Below, in pieces: positions 1 to 9,086 of a DNA stretch of 64,000 bases (the stretch's first letter is position 1; each line of letters starts with the position of its first letter). Under the pieces are notes generated by a model. It had not been told where the DNA came from, did no database searches, and saw only the letters and a program-made list of their open reading frames with translations. Made by a program: the position numbers and the translations under genes. Source of the DNA: Mesorhizobium loti CJ3sym (GTDB lineage Bacteria; Pseudomonadota; Alphaproteobacteria; Rhizobiales; Rhizobiaceae); assembly GCF_000472785.1 (NCBI RefSeq), contig NZ_AXAL01000025.1, positions 48,740 through 112,739 of the forward strand, written 5' to 3'.

Positions 1-653
1 TTGCGCTTGCCGCGAAACGGGATGGGCGCGAGATAGGGCGCATCGGTTTCGACGAGCAGCCGGTCGTGCGGTAAATCGGCGGCGATGGCGCGCAGCGCCG
101 GCGAGTTCTTGAACGTCAGGATGCCCGAAAACGAGACATAGCCGCCGAGCGCGGCGCCGACTTCGGCCAGCCGGCGTCCCGAGGAGAAACAATGCAGGAT
201 GAAAGGGAAGGCGCCCTTCCCTGTTTCATCCTCGAGAATAGCCGCCATGTCGTCGTCGGCATCGCGTGAATGGATGACGAGCGGCAGCCCGGTCTCGCGG
301 GCAGCGGCAATGTGGGTGCGAAAGCCCTGTGCCTGAGCATCGCGCGGCGCCTTGTCGTAGAAATAGTCGAGCCCGGCCTCGCCGATCGCCACCACCTTGG
401 GGTGAGCCGACAGACGCACGAGCTCGGCAGTGGTGACGTCGAGTTCTTCGGCGGCATTGTGCGGATGGGTGCCGACGGAGCAATAGACCTCGTCGAAAGT
501 CACCGCGATTTCAAGGATTTGCTGAAAGCGCTTCACACGGGTCGAGATCGTCACCATGCGGCCGATGCCGGCCGCTTTGGCGCGGGCGACAATGGCCGCC
601 CGCTCCTCGGCGAAATCTGGAAAATCCAGATGGCAGTGGCTGTCGACAAGCAT
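1..653 (-). CDS. TatD-family metal-dependent hydrolase (partial)
   Basis: This is the first 217 codons of a TatD/YcfH-type TIM-barrel hydrolase; the C-terminus lies beyond the left edge. The N-terminus reads MLVDSHCHLDF, giving the metal-binding HxH pair. AIGEAGLDY and TDAPYLAP further along are the conserved Glu and Asp metal-site segments. TatD proteins are Mg-dependent DNases/phosphoesterases, and this position beside metG and holB matches the ycfH-like paralogue. The ATG overlaps the metG TGA as ATGA, so the gene is translationally coupled to metG. Family assignment is firm; the substrate is not known. Confidence 0.93.
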   Translation of the reverse strand, partial: MLVDSHCHLDFPDFAEERAAIVARAKAAGIGRMVTISTRVKRFQQILEIAVTFDEVYCSVGTHPHNAAEELDVTTAELVRLSAHPKVVAIGEAGLDYFYDKAPRDAQAQGFRTHIAAARETGLPLVIHSRDADDDMAAILEDETGKGAFPFILHCFSSGRRLAEVGAALGGYVSFSGILTFKNSPALRAIAADLPHDRLLVETDAPYLAPIPFRGKR

Positions 654-2206
654 CAGGCGTTCGCGCCCGGCTGTTCGACGTAACGCGGAAAGACGCCTTC
701 CGGTGCAGGCAATGCCGTGCCGGAAACCAACGCATGGTCGGCATGGACATGCACGAAATCGCGCTTGTCCGCCGGCACCGCCAGCAGGTCGAGCAGCTTC
801 GTCGCCGAGCCCGGAATGTAGGGTTGGCTCAGAAGTGCGACGCGACGAACGATTTCGGCGGTCGTCCACAGCACCGTTTCCATCCGCGCCGGGTCGGTCT
901 TCTTCAGCGCCCAGGGCTCCTGAGACGTGAAATAACGATCAGCTTCGGCGGCTACGCCAAAGATCGCCGCCAACGCCAGATGGATGCCCTGCTCCGCCAT
1001 TGCCTTGCGCGCCGTGCCAAGCGCTTCCACCGCCTGGTCAAGGATCGCCCTGTCGGCTTCGGTCAACTCGCCACGCTGCGGCACCACACCACCGCAATTC
1101 GCAGCGATCATCTTCAGCGAGCGTTGCGTCAGATTGCCGAGACCGTTGGCGAGGTCGGCATTGGTGCGGTTGACGATCGCTTCATGGCTGTAGCTGCCGT
1201 CCTGGCCGAACGGCACCTCGCGCAGGAAGAAGTAGCGCACTTGGTCGACACCGTAATGCTCGACCATGGTGAACGGGTCGATGACGTTGCCGACCGACTT
1301 CGACATCTTCTCCCCGCGGTTGAACAGGAAGCCGTGGCCGAAAACGCGCTTCGGCAGCGGGATGCCCGCCGACATCAGGAAGGCCGGCCAGTAAACCGCA
1401 TGGAAGCGCACAATGTCCTTGCCAATGATGTGCGCATCGGCTGGCCAGAAACGCCATTTCTCATCATTTTCATTGGGATAGCCGACGCCTGTGATGTAGT
1501 TTGTCAGCGCGTCGACCCAGACATACATCACGTGCTTCTCGTCGCCCGGCACGGGCACACCCCAGTCGAATGTGGTGCGCGAGATCGACAAATCCCTCAG
1601 TCCGGATTTGACGAAGCTCATCACCTCATTGCGGCGCTCGGCGGGGCCGATGAAGTCCGGTTGGCTTTCATAGAGCGCAATGAGCTTGTCCTGATAGGCC
1701 GACAGCCGGAAGAAATAGCTCTCTTCCTCGACCCATTCGACCGGCGTTCCCTGCGGCCCATAGCGGATATTGTCGGGACGGACCTCCGTCTCCTCCTCGC
1801 CATAATAGGCTTCGTCGCGCACCGAGTACCAACCGGCATAGCCGCCCTTGTAGATGTCGCCATTGCCGTCCATCGCCTTCCAGATCGCCTGCGAGGCCGC
1901 GTAATGCCGCTCTTCGGTGGTCCGGATGAAATCGTCGTTGGAGGCGTTGAGCGCGGTCGCCATGCGCTTGAAATCGGCCGCGTTGCGATCGGCCAGTTCG
2001 CGCGCCGAAATGCCTTCGCGTTTGGCCGTCTGCAGCATCTTGATGCCGTGCTCGTCCGTACCGGTGAGGAAGAAGACCTGCTTGCCGTCGAGCCGCTGGA
2101 AGCGTGCGAGCGCATCGGTCGCGATCAGCTCGTAGGCATGGCCGATATGCGGCTTGCCGTTCGGATAGGAAATCGCGGTCGTGATGTAGAATGTGTCGCG
2201 TGACAT
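653..2206 (-). CDS. metG: Methionyl-tRNA synthetase
   Basis: MetRS charges tRNA-Met with methionine in the cytoplasm. The protein is 517 aa, the compact alphaproteobacterial form. The HIGH motif is seen as PHIGHAYE near residue 20, and the second ATP-binding motif as GEKMSKSVGNVIDP near residue 300. The segment FFLTGTDEHG is the typical class Ia motif. The C-terminal anticodon-binding helical domain is present, but there is no extra EMAP-type tRNA-binding domain. The gene sits in the conserved order holB, metG, tatD-like, and its stop overlaps the next start by ATGA. Confidence 0.98.
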   Translation of the reverse strand: MSRDTFYITTAISYPNGKPHIGHAYELIATDALARFQRLDGKQVFFLTGTDEHGIKMLQTAKREGISARELADRNAADFKRMATALNASNDDFIRTTEERHYAASQAIWKAMDGNGDIYKGGYAGWYSVRDEAYYGEEETEVRPDNIRYGPQGTPVEWVEEESYFFRLSAYQDKLIALYESQPDFIGPAERRNEVMSFVKSGLRDLSISRTTFDWGVPVPGDEKHVMYVWVDALTNYITGVGYPNENDEKWRFWPADAHIIGKDIVRFHAVYWPAFLMSAGIPLPKRVFGHGFLFNRGEKMSKSVGNVIDPFTMVEHYGVDQVRYFFLREVPFGQDGSYSHEAIVNRTNADLANGLGNLTQRSLKMIAANCGGVVPQRGELTEADRAILDQAVEALGTARKAMAEQGIHLALAAIFGVAAEADRYFTSQEPWALKKTDPARMETVLWTTAEIVRRVALLSQPYIPGSATKLLDLLAVPADKRDFVHVHADHALVSGTALPAPEGVFPRYVEQPGANA

Positions 2207-2285
2207 GAATGAACCATCATGAATGTCTGAATGGAAGCCGTGGCGGTGGATATCGCATCGGAATGGCGATTGCCATCCCGAGCCC

Positions 2286-2335
2286 GATGCATGCCGCCCA
2301 AAAGTGGCCCCGGTTTTGGGGCAACGGCATGCATC
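2286..2335. repeat. Nested palindromic intergenic repeat, family A copy 1
   Basis: Outer arms GATGCATGCCG and CGGCATGCATC (11 bp) enclose inner arms CCCAAAA and TTTTGGG around a GTGGCCCCGG core. Related copies lie at 4161-4208 and 42521-42568. It fills most of the gap between metG and holB and could act as a processing hairpin. It resembles REP-like elements of Mesorhizobium. Confidence 0.8.
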
Positions 2336-2347
2336 AAAAAAAGGCCG

Positions 2348-3403
2348 TCACATTCGCATCGCAGAATTCAGGCGGTCGATCATGGTCAAGGCATGCTGCT
2401 TTTTGTCGAGATTGTAGGTGTCGGTTTCAGATATAGCTTCCAGCGCCTCATGCCAAGTGTCCGCCAGGTTTTTGGCCCGCGCGAGATCGCCCGACAGCGC
2501 AGCCTGGCTTGCCGCGTCCGACAGGAGGTCGAGCGCCCGGCGGTTGAAGATATCGAACTGGATCGCCTGGTCGCGTCCGGCAACGACTTCGGCGAGCCGA
2601 TGGGCCCCGTTGACGTCGCTCTTTCCCTTCGCCACCAGCGCATCGAGCGTCTGGGCGATCTCCAGCCCGCCATACTGCGTCAGCAGTATCGCGTTGCGGG
2701 CGCTGCCCCCTGCCCGCTCGACAAGTGCTGCCCGCGCGGCCGGATCGTCCGGTGGCGGCGGGTCGGCGGTTTTCAGCACCGCCAGCAAATCGTCGGTGTC
2801 GAGCGGCGTCAGGCGCACCACCTGGCAGCGCGAACGGATCGTCGGCAGCAGGCTGCCCGGGGCGTGGACGATGAGAATGAACAGCGTTCGTGCCGGCGGC
2901 TCCTCGAGATTCTTCAGCAAGGCATTGGCGGCATTGGTGTTCATGTCGTCGGCCGGGTCGACGATGACAACCCGGTAGCTGCCGTCATGCGAGGTCAGCG
3001 ACAGGAAGCGGTTGACCTTGCGGATCTCGTCGACGGTGACCACGGTCTTGAAGCTCTTGGTCTTGTCGTTCAGCGGGCGGGTCAGATGCAGTACGCCCGG
3101 ATGCGCCCCGGTCGCGATCTGGCGAAACAGCGGCGAGGCCGGATCGGGAGCGGCAAGGCTTTCCGGTGCCTGCGCGAAGGCTGGGTGCTTCAGCAGGTGA
3201 TGCGCCAGATGGAAGGCCAGCGTCGCCTTGCCGATGCCGACCGGTCCGGAAAAGATCAGCGCATGCGGCAGCTTTCCCGACCGATAGGCGGCGGCGAGCA
3301 TGCCGGCTGCTTGCCCGTGCCCGACCAGACGCGGCGTTTCCGACGGTTCGGGCACGCCGTCCAGCGTGTCATGCTGTTCGGGCGCAATGCGTTCGAAGAT
3401 CAT
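2348..3403 (-). CDS. holB: DNA polymerase III subunit delta prime
   Basis: Delta prime is a stator subunit of the clamp-loader complex, which loads the beta clamp at primed sites. The 351 aa protein has an AAA+ N-terminal domain with the P-loop-like GPVGIGKAT (around residue 55). The Sensor-type segment TNAANALLKNLEEPP with NAxLKxLEEP is the hallmark of HolB/DnaX proteins. It overlaps tmk by four bases (ATGA), the arrangement seen in many bacteria where tmk and holB are coupled. The last third is the collar-forming helical domain. Confidence 0.95.
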   Translation of the reverse strand: MIFERIAPEQHDTLDGVPEPSETPRLVGHGQAAGMLAAAYRSGKLPHALIFSGPVGIGKATLAFHLAHHLLKHPAFAQAPESLAAPDPASPLFRQIATGAHPGVLHLTRPLNDKTKSFKTVVTVDEIRKVNRFLSLTSHDGSYRVVIVDPADDMNTNAANALLKNLEEPPARTLFILIVHAPGSLLPTIRSRCQVVRLTPLDTDDLLAVLKTADPPPPDDPAARAALVERAGGSARNAILLTQYGGLEIAQTLDALVAKGKSDVNGAHRLAEVVAGRDQAIQFDIFNRRALDLLSDAASQAALSGDLARAKNLADTWHEALEAISETDTYNLDKKQHALTMIDRLNSAMRM

Positions 3404-4074
3404 ACCGGTGCGGCCTGCCTGTTGCGCGCGGGCGCCCTCGCCTCTAATGCCGCGAACACGGCCGCGGTGACGACGTGCTCCACCGTATCGGGGTCGGCGG
3501 ACGCGTCGATGACGATGCAGCGTCCCGGCTCGGCCTCAGCGATTGCCAGAAAAGCATCGCGCCGTGCCTGATGGATAGCGAGCGTCTCCTTCTCGAAGCG
3601 GTCGGCCTCCGCTTCGGCGCCGCGCCGCTGCGTTGCTCGCCTCAGGCCCTCGGCCGGATCGATATCCAGGATCAGTGTCATATCGGGCATCATGCCGTTT
3701 ATGGCGACCTGCTCCAGCGCTTGCATGAATGCCGGGTCGATCCCGCCGGTGACGCCCTGATAGACACGCGAGGAATCCAGAAAACGGTCGCACAGCACGA
3801 CGGAGCCGCGCTCGACCGCCGGCCGGATGAGCTGCTCGACATGGTCGGAACGGGCGGCGGCAAAGAGCAGCGCCTCCATCTTCGGTCCGAATGGCTCCGC
3901 CGCACCCGACAGCAGCACATGCCTGACTGCCTCGGCGCCCGGCGAGCCGCCGGGTTCGCGCGTCAGCAGGACATCATACTTCTTGGCGCGCATCTTCTTC
4001 GCCAGCCGCTCGATCTGCGTCGACTTGCCTGCGCCTTCGCCGCCTTCGAAGGTGATGAAAAATCCGCGCGCCAA
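3400..4074 (-). CDS. tmk: Thymidylate kinase
   Basis: Phosphorylates dTMP to dTDP in dTTP synthesis. The P-loop is FEGGEGAGKST close to the N-terminus, followed by the DR-type LTREPGGSPG and the LID segment. FLDSSRVYQG is the conserved TMK substrate segment. I chose a TTG start at 4074 (giving LARGFFITFEGG, 224 aa) because AAAGG lies 9 bases upstream and the length then fits the family. An in-frame ATG at 4140 adds 22 residues unlike other TMKs and has no visible ribosome site. The stop overlaps the holB start. Confidence 0.93.
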   Translation of the reverse strand: MARGFFITFEGGEGAGKSTQIERLAKKMRAKKYDVLLTREPGGSPGAEAVRHVLLSGAAEPFGPKMEALLFAAARSDHVEQLIRPAVERGSVVLCDRFLDSSRVYQGVTGGIDPAFMQALEQVAINGMMPDMTLILDIDPAEGLRRATQRRGAEAEADRFEKETLAIHQARRDAFLAIAEAEPGRCIVIDASADPDTVEHVVTAAVFAALEARAPARNRQAAPV

Positions 4075-4160
4075 TCGAAAGGGCCTTTGTCCATGTGGAT
4101 TGTTGCACTCTAGATAGTCCGCGTTCGGGAAAACGTCCATGCTGTCGGATTCTTGCTTTT

Positions 4161-4208
4161 ATGCATGTCGTTGTCTCAAAACCGTGGCCACTTTTGAGCG
4201 ACACGCAT
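4161..4208. repeat. Nested palindromic intergenic repeat, family A copy 2
   Basis: Outer arms ATGCATGTCG and CGACACGCAT enclose inner arms CTCAAAA and TTTTGAG. It is related to the copies at 2286 and 42521 but lies in the opposite orientation. It occupies the tmk-dacC gap and reaches the last base of the dacC stop codon. Confidence 0.8.
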
Positions 4209-5371
4209 TATCGCAGCCAGCCGATTGCCAGTTCCTTGACGGCATCGAGCGCGCGCTGCGGCAACGTGCCGATACTGATCGATTCAGCGGCGAAAAGCGG
4301 CGTCTCCTGGCTCAGCGTGTCGCCGATAAAGACGCGCAGCGCACCCACCGGCTGGCCCTCCTCCACGGGTGCCGCAACCGGGCCGGTGTAGACGATCCTG
4401 GCCGTCAGCTTGTCGCGGTTGGTGATCGGCAGGAAGATGTCGATCGGCCCCTTTGCCTTCAGCGTCACGCCGGACTTCGCACCGCCAAAAACCTGGGCCT
4501 CGCCGACCACCTCGTCCTTGGCGAAGATCTCGGTCTTCTGGAAGGAGCGCGCGCCCCAGTCGAGCAGCTTTCGCGCCTCCTCGGCACGCTCCTTGTCGTT
4601 GGCCAACCCGCTCATCGCCATGATCACTCGCGTGCCGTCATGGCTGACCGAAGCGACGATGCCGAATCCCGACGCCTCGCTCGCGCCGACAGCCAGGCCA
4701 TCGGCGCCGATATCCATCGCCAGCAGCGGGTTGCGGTTCTTCTGCGAGATCTTGTTCCAGGTAAAATCCTTCAGGCCATAGTAGCGATAGAAATCCGGGT
4801 AATCGCGCCACAGATGCAGCGCCAGCAACGCCAATTCGCGCACCGTCGTCTGCTGGCCGTCGGCCGGCAGGCCGGTCGAATTGACGAAAGTCGATGTCTT
4901 GAGGCCGATCTGGTGGGCGCGCTCGGTCATCTCAGCGGCAAAATTGTCCTCGGACCCGGCCATGCCTTCGGCGATGACGATGCAGCCGTCATTGGCCGCC
5001 TGCACGGTCACTCCCTGGATCAAATCCTCGAGCCGGATCGCCGATTTGAGCTTGGCAAACATCGTCGATGTTCCCGACGGGGCGCCGCCCTTGCGCCAGG
5101 CGTTTTCGCTCACGACGAACGTGTCGTCGAGTTTGAGGCGTCCGGATTTCAGCGCGTTGAAAACCACTTCCATGGTCATCAGCTTGGCCATCGAGGCCGG
5201 CGGGATCGGCTTGTCGGCATCTTTCGAGAACAGCACCGTGCCGGTGTCGGCATCGATCATGAAGGCCTGTGTGGCCTTGGTCTCGAAAAGCTGCGCTTGG
5301 GCTGGAGCGAGTGAAAGCAGAAAGCCGAGGAGCAAAAACCCGGCAAAAGGCTGGAGCAAGCGAAACTGCAT
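4208..5371 (-). CDS. dacC: PBP5-type D-alanyl-D-alanine carboxypeptidase homologue with altered SXN and KTG motifs
   Basis: Periplasmic penicillin-binding-protein family S11 member, 387 aa, with a signal peptide ending near AQA (residue 26). Family members trim the terminal D-Ala of peptidoglycan pentapeptides. The acylation motif SMAK is intact (S60, K63). The second motif, normally SxN, reads AAN at residues 125-127. The third, normally KTG, reads AVG at 227-229. The spacings from S60 (65 and 167) match those of PBP5, so the alignment is not in doubt. The carboxypeptidase activity may be reduced or lost. The start at 5371 was preferred over 5404 because it begins directly at the signal peptide. 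The symbol follows the family, not proven activity. Confidence 0.88.
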   Translation of the reverse strand: MQFRLLQPFAGFLLLGFLLSLAPAQAQLFETKATQAFMIDADTGTVLFSKDADKPIPPASMAKLMTMEVVFNALKSGRLKLDDTFVVSENAWRKGGAPSGTSTMFAKLKSAIRLEDLIQGVTVQAANDGCIVIAEGMAGSEDNFAAEMTERAHQIGLKTSTFVNSTGLPADGQQTTVRELALLALHLWRDYPDFYRYYGLKDFTWNKISQKNRNPLLAMDIGADGLAVGASEASGFGIVASVSHDGTRVIMAMSGLANDKERAEEARKLLDWGARSFQKTEIFAKDEVVGEAQVFGGAKSGVTLKAKGPIDIFLPITNRDKLTARIVYTGPVAAPVEEGQPVGALRVFIGDTLSQETPLFAAESISIGTLPQRALDAVKELAIGWLR

Positions 5372-5402
5372 GAAATTCAATCCGTTGGCCGGTCCCTCCG
5401 GC

Positions 5403-5428
5403 AAGCCCGCGAAACTATCGGGCTTTTT
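5403..5428 (+). terminator. Hairpin with T tract before dacC
   Basis: AAGCCCG (5403-5409) pairs with CGGGCTT (5419-5425), followed by three more T on the + strand. It would terminate rightward transcription, although both flanking genes run leftward. On the minus strand it would be a hairpin in the dacC leader. Function is uncertain. Confidence 0.35.
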
Positions 5429-5483
5429 CCAGGATGGATCAACTGTGACGGATCAACTGTTCAGCGGAAATCGGGCTGGTAAT

Positions 5484-6716
5484 TCAGTTGCGCACTGCAA
5501 GCGCATCGGGTGCGCCATGCGACCATGCGGCCTGCAGCAACTCGTCCAGGCCGCCATGGCCGTACGGATAGAGATTGACCGCATACCAGTCATTGCCGTT
5601 GAGATCGGAACGCTGGATCTCTGTTCTGCCGAAGGGTTCAAGTGCCGCGGCCACGCGCTTGGCTTCGGTGGCGTTGTCAAACGTACCAGCAGCAACATAG
5701 TCGGCGTTGGCGGGCGAGGCTTGCGGGCTGGACTTCTTCCACGACCGCAGGATGTCGGCGGGCGACATGCCGCTGTCATCCAGCGCGGCAAACACATCGG
5801 CGCGCCGCACACGTTCATCCGCATAGTTCAGCGAGGCCATGGCGAAGGGCGACTGCGGCGGCAGGCCGATCGCCGGGCGCTCGGGTACGATCGGCCCGAA
5901 ACTGGGCAGCGCCAGATCGCCGAATGCGGGTGCCTGCGCCGACAGGGACGGCTGCGCGTCGAACGCTTGCCCCGAATTCGTCAACTGGCCTGGGAACGGT
6001 ACGGCGGCGGCACCCACGGGCACGCTTGGCGACGGTCCATTCATGGCCACCATGACGCCGGTTGGCAAGCCATCCGACGGATCCGGAATCCTGTTGCCTG
6101 GATGGTAGGAGGCCATCAGGTATTGATCGTCATTGCCGTCGAGCGGTGCGCGGCCGACATATTCGACCTTGACCTTCGCGGTGCCGACCTTGGCGTAGTC
6201 GAGCATCTGCGCGGCACGCTCGGAGACATCGATGATGCGGCCCTCGTGATAGGGGCCGCGGTCGTTGACGCGCACGATAACCGAACTGCCGGTTTCGAGG
6301 TTGGTGACGCGGGCATAGCTTGGCAGGGGCATGGTCGGGTGCGCCGCCGTCAGATGCGTCATGTCGTAGACTTCGCCATTGGCGGTTAGCCGGCCGTGGA
6401 AGGCGTCGCCATACCAGGAAGCCAGGCCGACCTTCGCGTAGCCCTTCTTGTCTTCCTTTGGATAGTACCACTTGCCGCGCACCTGGTAGGGCTTGCCGAG
6501 CTGGTCGCGGCCGCCGCCGCGGCGCATGAATTGGACGCGCGGGCTCGCCTTCACACCATATTCGGTTTCGGCGAAATATTCCTTGGAACGAGGCTTGGGA
6601 TTGACCATCCCCTTAGGCTCAGGCTGCGACGCGCAAGCCGCCAGCAAGGCAGCCGACGCCGCAAGCAGAGTAAGCGTGGAAGCGCGACGAAGACGCTGAT
6701 GCGTCGTAGCCTGCAT
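5484..6716 (-). CDS. rlpA: RlpA-like septal ring lytic transglycosylase lipoprotein with SPOR domain
   Basis: RlpA cleaves denuded peptidoglycan glycan strands at division sites. The start at 6716 gives a lipoprotein signal with lipobox LLAAC near residue 28. The double-psi beta-barrel domain follows: GLASWYGDAFHGRLTANGE, then RVTNLETGSSVIVRVNDRGP and GRIIDVSERAA, which carry the conserved catalytic-type residues. A proline-rich linker leads to a C-terminal SPOR domain (DYVAAGTF to WYAVNLYP), which binds denuded glycans. Length is 410 aa. Its place before dacC joins two cell-wall genes. Confidence 0.93.
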   Translation of the reverse strand: MQATTHQRLRRASTLTLLAASAALLAACASQPEPKGMVNPKPRSKEYFAETEYGVKASPRVQFMRRGGGRDQLGKPYQVRGKWYYPKEDKKGYAKVGLASWYGDAFHGRLTANGEVYDMTHLTAAHPTMPLPSYARVTNLETGSSVIVRVNDRGPYHEGRIIDVSERAAQMLDYAKVGTAKVKVEYVGRAPLDGNDDQYLMASYHPGNRIPDPSDGLPTGVMVAMNGPSPSVPVGAAAVPFPGQLTNSGQAFDAQPSLSAQAPAFGDLALPSFGPIVPERPAIGLPPQSPFAMASLNYADERVRRADVFAALDDSGMSPADILRSWKKSSPQASPANADYVAAGTFDNATEAKRVAAALEPFGRTEIQRSDLNGNDWYAVNLYPYGHGGLDELLQAAWSHGAPDALAVRN

Positions 6717-6940
6717 TTTCCTGAAATCCCCTACAGTCTCAATCAAGACGCCGTCGTTTGAACAGCAGAGGAGCCAAAGCACTCACTCGACAATACCAAC
6801 GGCGCCTTGAACCCCGATCCTTTGTGCGCAGGAATTGTTTATTACGGTATTAACCGATTGTGGCCGGAACCGGGCAGGATTGTGACGATGAGGGCCGCAC
6901 GGTGGCCTTCCGCCAAACATGCGCGCTTCACGCATGCCGG

Positions 6941-6969
6941 TTGACAGGCCTTTGCCGAGCACACTAGAG
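6941..6969 (+). promoter_or_regulatory. Candidate promoter for tRNA-Ser
   Basis: TTGACA at 6941-6946 is a perfect -35 hexamer. A weak -10 candidate, CTAGAG, follows 17 bases later at 6964-6969. The tRNA begins 25 bases downstream of it. Confidence 0.5.
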
Positions 6970-6994
6970 CATTCGCACGTGACGGACAGTCACT

Positions 6995-7084
6995 GGAGGA
7001 ATGGCCGAGCGGTTTAAGGCACCGGTCTTGAAAACCGGCGTGGGTGCAAGCTCACCGTGGGTTCGAATCCCACTTCCTCCGCCA
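6995..7084 (+). tRNA. tRNA-Ser (anticodon UGA)
   Basis: A full class II cloverleaf of 90 bases. Acceptor GGAGGAA pairs with TTCCTCC, the anticodon stem is CCGGT/ACCGG with loop CTTGAAA, and there is a long variable arm. The T arm has GGTTCGAATCC and CCA is encoded. Anticodon TGA reads UCA-type serine codons. Confidence 0.98.
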
Positions 7085-7117
7085 TCAAAGCCTGACATGG
7101 CGCCGACTGTCACCATT

Positions 7118-7830
7118 TCACCAGGGAACCGTGCGGCCGAGATAGTCGACATATTGCAAACCCGGGGTGCCCTGCTTCGAAAGCAGGACGTTCACCAGGC
7201 TAGGCACGCTCTCCTCGATGCTCAACCGACCATCCGGTCCTCCCAATTCGGTGCGGACCCAGCCGGGGGCCATGACCACCATGGCACGCGACGTCCCGGC
7301 GTGGCGGGCGGCGAAGCTGCGCATGAACATGTTGAGTGCTGCCTTGCTGCCACGATACACCTCGCGCCGGCCGGTCTCGTTGTTGGCGATGCTTCCTTGA
7401 CCGGATGACATCACGCCAACGAGACCCGTCGCCGGGACGTATTGTTCCAGGCTCTCGAGAACGCGCATCGGGCTCAGCGAATTTGTGACCATCACTCTCA
7501 CAAACTCGTCGGTCGTCACATCCGCGATCGTTTCAGCCGGGTTGTTTGACACCCCGCATTGACGAACAGCATGTCGAACACCCTGCCCGACAGACGGTCG
7601 CGCAAGGCCGCAACCTGATCCGGTTCGCAGATGTCCACCGTTTCGATTTCGAGCCGACCTTCGAATTCATCCGCGAGATCGTGCAGCTTGGTCCGGCCGC
7701 TGCTGCGGACCGTGCCGACCACGTTCCATCCCTTCTTCAGGAATTCGGCTGCCATGGCGAGCCCGAGGCCGCGAGAGGCGCCGATCAGAAGGATCGTGCC
7801 GGATGGAGTGTTCAAAACGCTAGCGGACAT
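7118..7830 (-). pseudogene. Short-chain dehydrogenase/reductase broken by a frameshift
   Basis: The N-terminal part from the ATG at 7830 has the Rossmann glycine motif LIGASRGLGLAMA and reads to LFVNAG. The rest continues in another frame as SNNPAETIADV through the catalytic region YRGSK (YxxxK) and APGWVRTELGG to the stop at 7118. One base missing near 7552, beside a run of four C, explains the switch. The restored protein is about 237 aa, a typical length for an NAD(P)-dependent SDR. It is divergent from a LysR regulator that is also frameshifted. It may be a real pseudogene or a sequencing error. Confidence 0.85.
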
Positions 7831-7960
7831 GGGTGCATCTCTCTCGTTGGCTGGGGTAACCGCAGATAGGAGCAACCGGATGCGAGGCGCCAGACGCGTC
7901 AAATTCAAAGTATAGTTGCGTCCGGCGCTATGTCGGGCGAAGCAGGGATAGGCTTGCCTG

Positions 7961-8883
7961 ATGGACAATGTCGACCTGAACCTGCTCTTGGCGCTGGACG
8001 TGCTGCTTGCCGAAGGCAGTGTGACGGGAGCAGCCCGCCGCCTCGGCTTGAGTTCCTCGGCCATGAGCCGGACGCTTACACGGCTTCGGGCAGCCACAGG
8101 CGACCCGCTGCTCGTCCGGGCCGGGCGCGGGCTTGTGCCCACGCCGCACGCTGCCGAGTTGCGCGGTCGCGTCCATGAGCTTACCCGGGATGTGCGAGCG
8201 GTTCTTCGGCCACAAAACACGCAGCTGGACGTGGCTGCACTCGAACTGACGTTCACCATTCGCGCCAGCGAAGCGTTCCTGGAATTCCTTCCGGCCCCGT
8301 CGTGACTGCCATAACCCAGGCGGCGCCGCGCATCCGCCTGCGCTTTGCACCCAAGCCCGACAAGGACGCGCGTCCGCTTCGCGAAGGTCTCATTGACCTG
8401 GAGATCGGCCTGCTTGGAACGTCGGCGCCCGAAATCCGCACCCAATTCCTGTTTTATGACAGATATGTCGGCGTGGCTCGTGTGGGGCATCCGCTACTGG
8501 CTGGTGCTGGGGTTACGCCCGAACGGTATGCCGCCTGCAAACATATCGTTGCGTCACGGGAAGGCAATGTTGCCGAGCCCATCGATGGTGCTTTGCAGAA
8601 ACTGGGTCTTCAAAGGACGGTAGTGGTCGTGGTGCCAGGCTACCCCGATGCCATGCGGATCGCAGGCCAATCCGATCTGGTGACGACCGTGCCGCATTCG
8701 TGTCTGGGTAACACCAGTGGCCCCGTCGCGACGACAGGTCTCGAAAGCTTCGAGCTTCCGCTCCCTGTTCCAGAGTTCAAGATATCGGCGATGTGGCATC
8801 CTCGCATGGACGCCGACCCGGCGCATCGTTGGCTGCGCGACACCGTGATGTCGGTTTGTCGGGCAGCCTATTCGCGGCGATGA
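7961..8883 (+). pseudogene. LysR-family transcriptional regulator broken by a frameshift
   Basis: The N-terminal winged helix-turn-helix is clear: LNLLLALDVLLAEGSVTGAA, then LGLSSSAMSRTLTRLR. The frame ends at 8305 after LEFLPAPS, but the next frame continues as VVTAITQAAPRIRL into the substrate-binding domain up to 8883. One base missing in or near the C run at 8295-8298 accounts for this. The whole would be about 307 aa, the usual LysR length. It is divergent from the SDR pseudogene, the usual layout for a LysR regulator and its target. Confidence 0.88.
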
Positions 8884-9086
8884 GGCCAGGCGATGCTCAG
8901 TCGGATTGCTGGGTGCGCTCCGCTATGGCAAATGCCTGTCTTCGACATGGTGTTCGGAAGCTCCAATCCCACCACAACCATCGAACCGTCCAGTGCCGAG
9001 CATGAAGACCTGGCAGCTGACATCGACGGGCATGAACCAGAGAACCCGCCGCCCCTTATCGGCGCGGCGGTTACCTCAATCACCGC

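Noticed and set aside
734..2203. 489-codon open frame opposite metG
   Set aside because: It is a GC-rich antisense shadow of metG with no recognisable motif; metG is certain.
4139..5314. 391-codon open frame opposite dacC
   Set aside because: Antisense shadow, rich in Arg/His/Leu as expected for the opposite strand of a high-GC gene.
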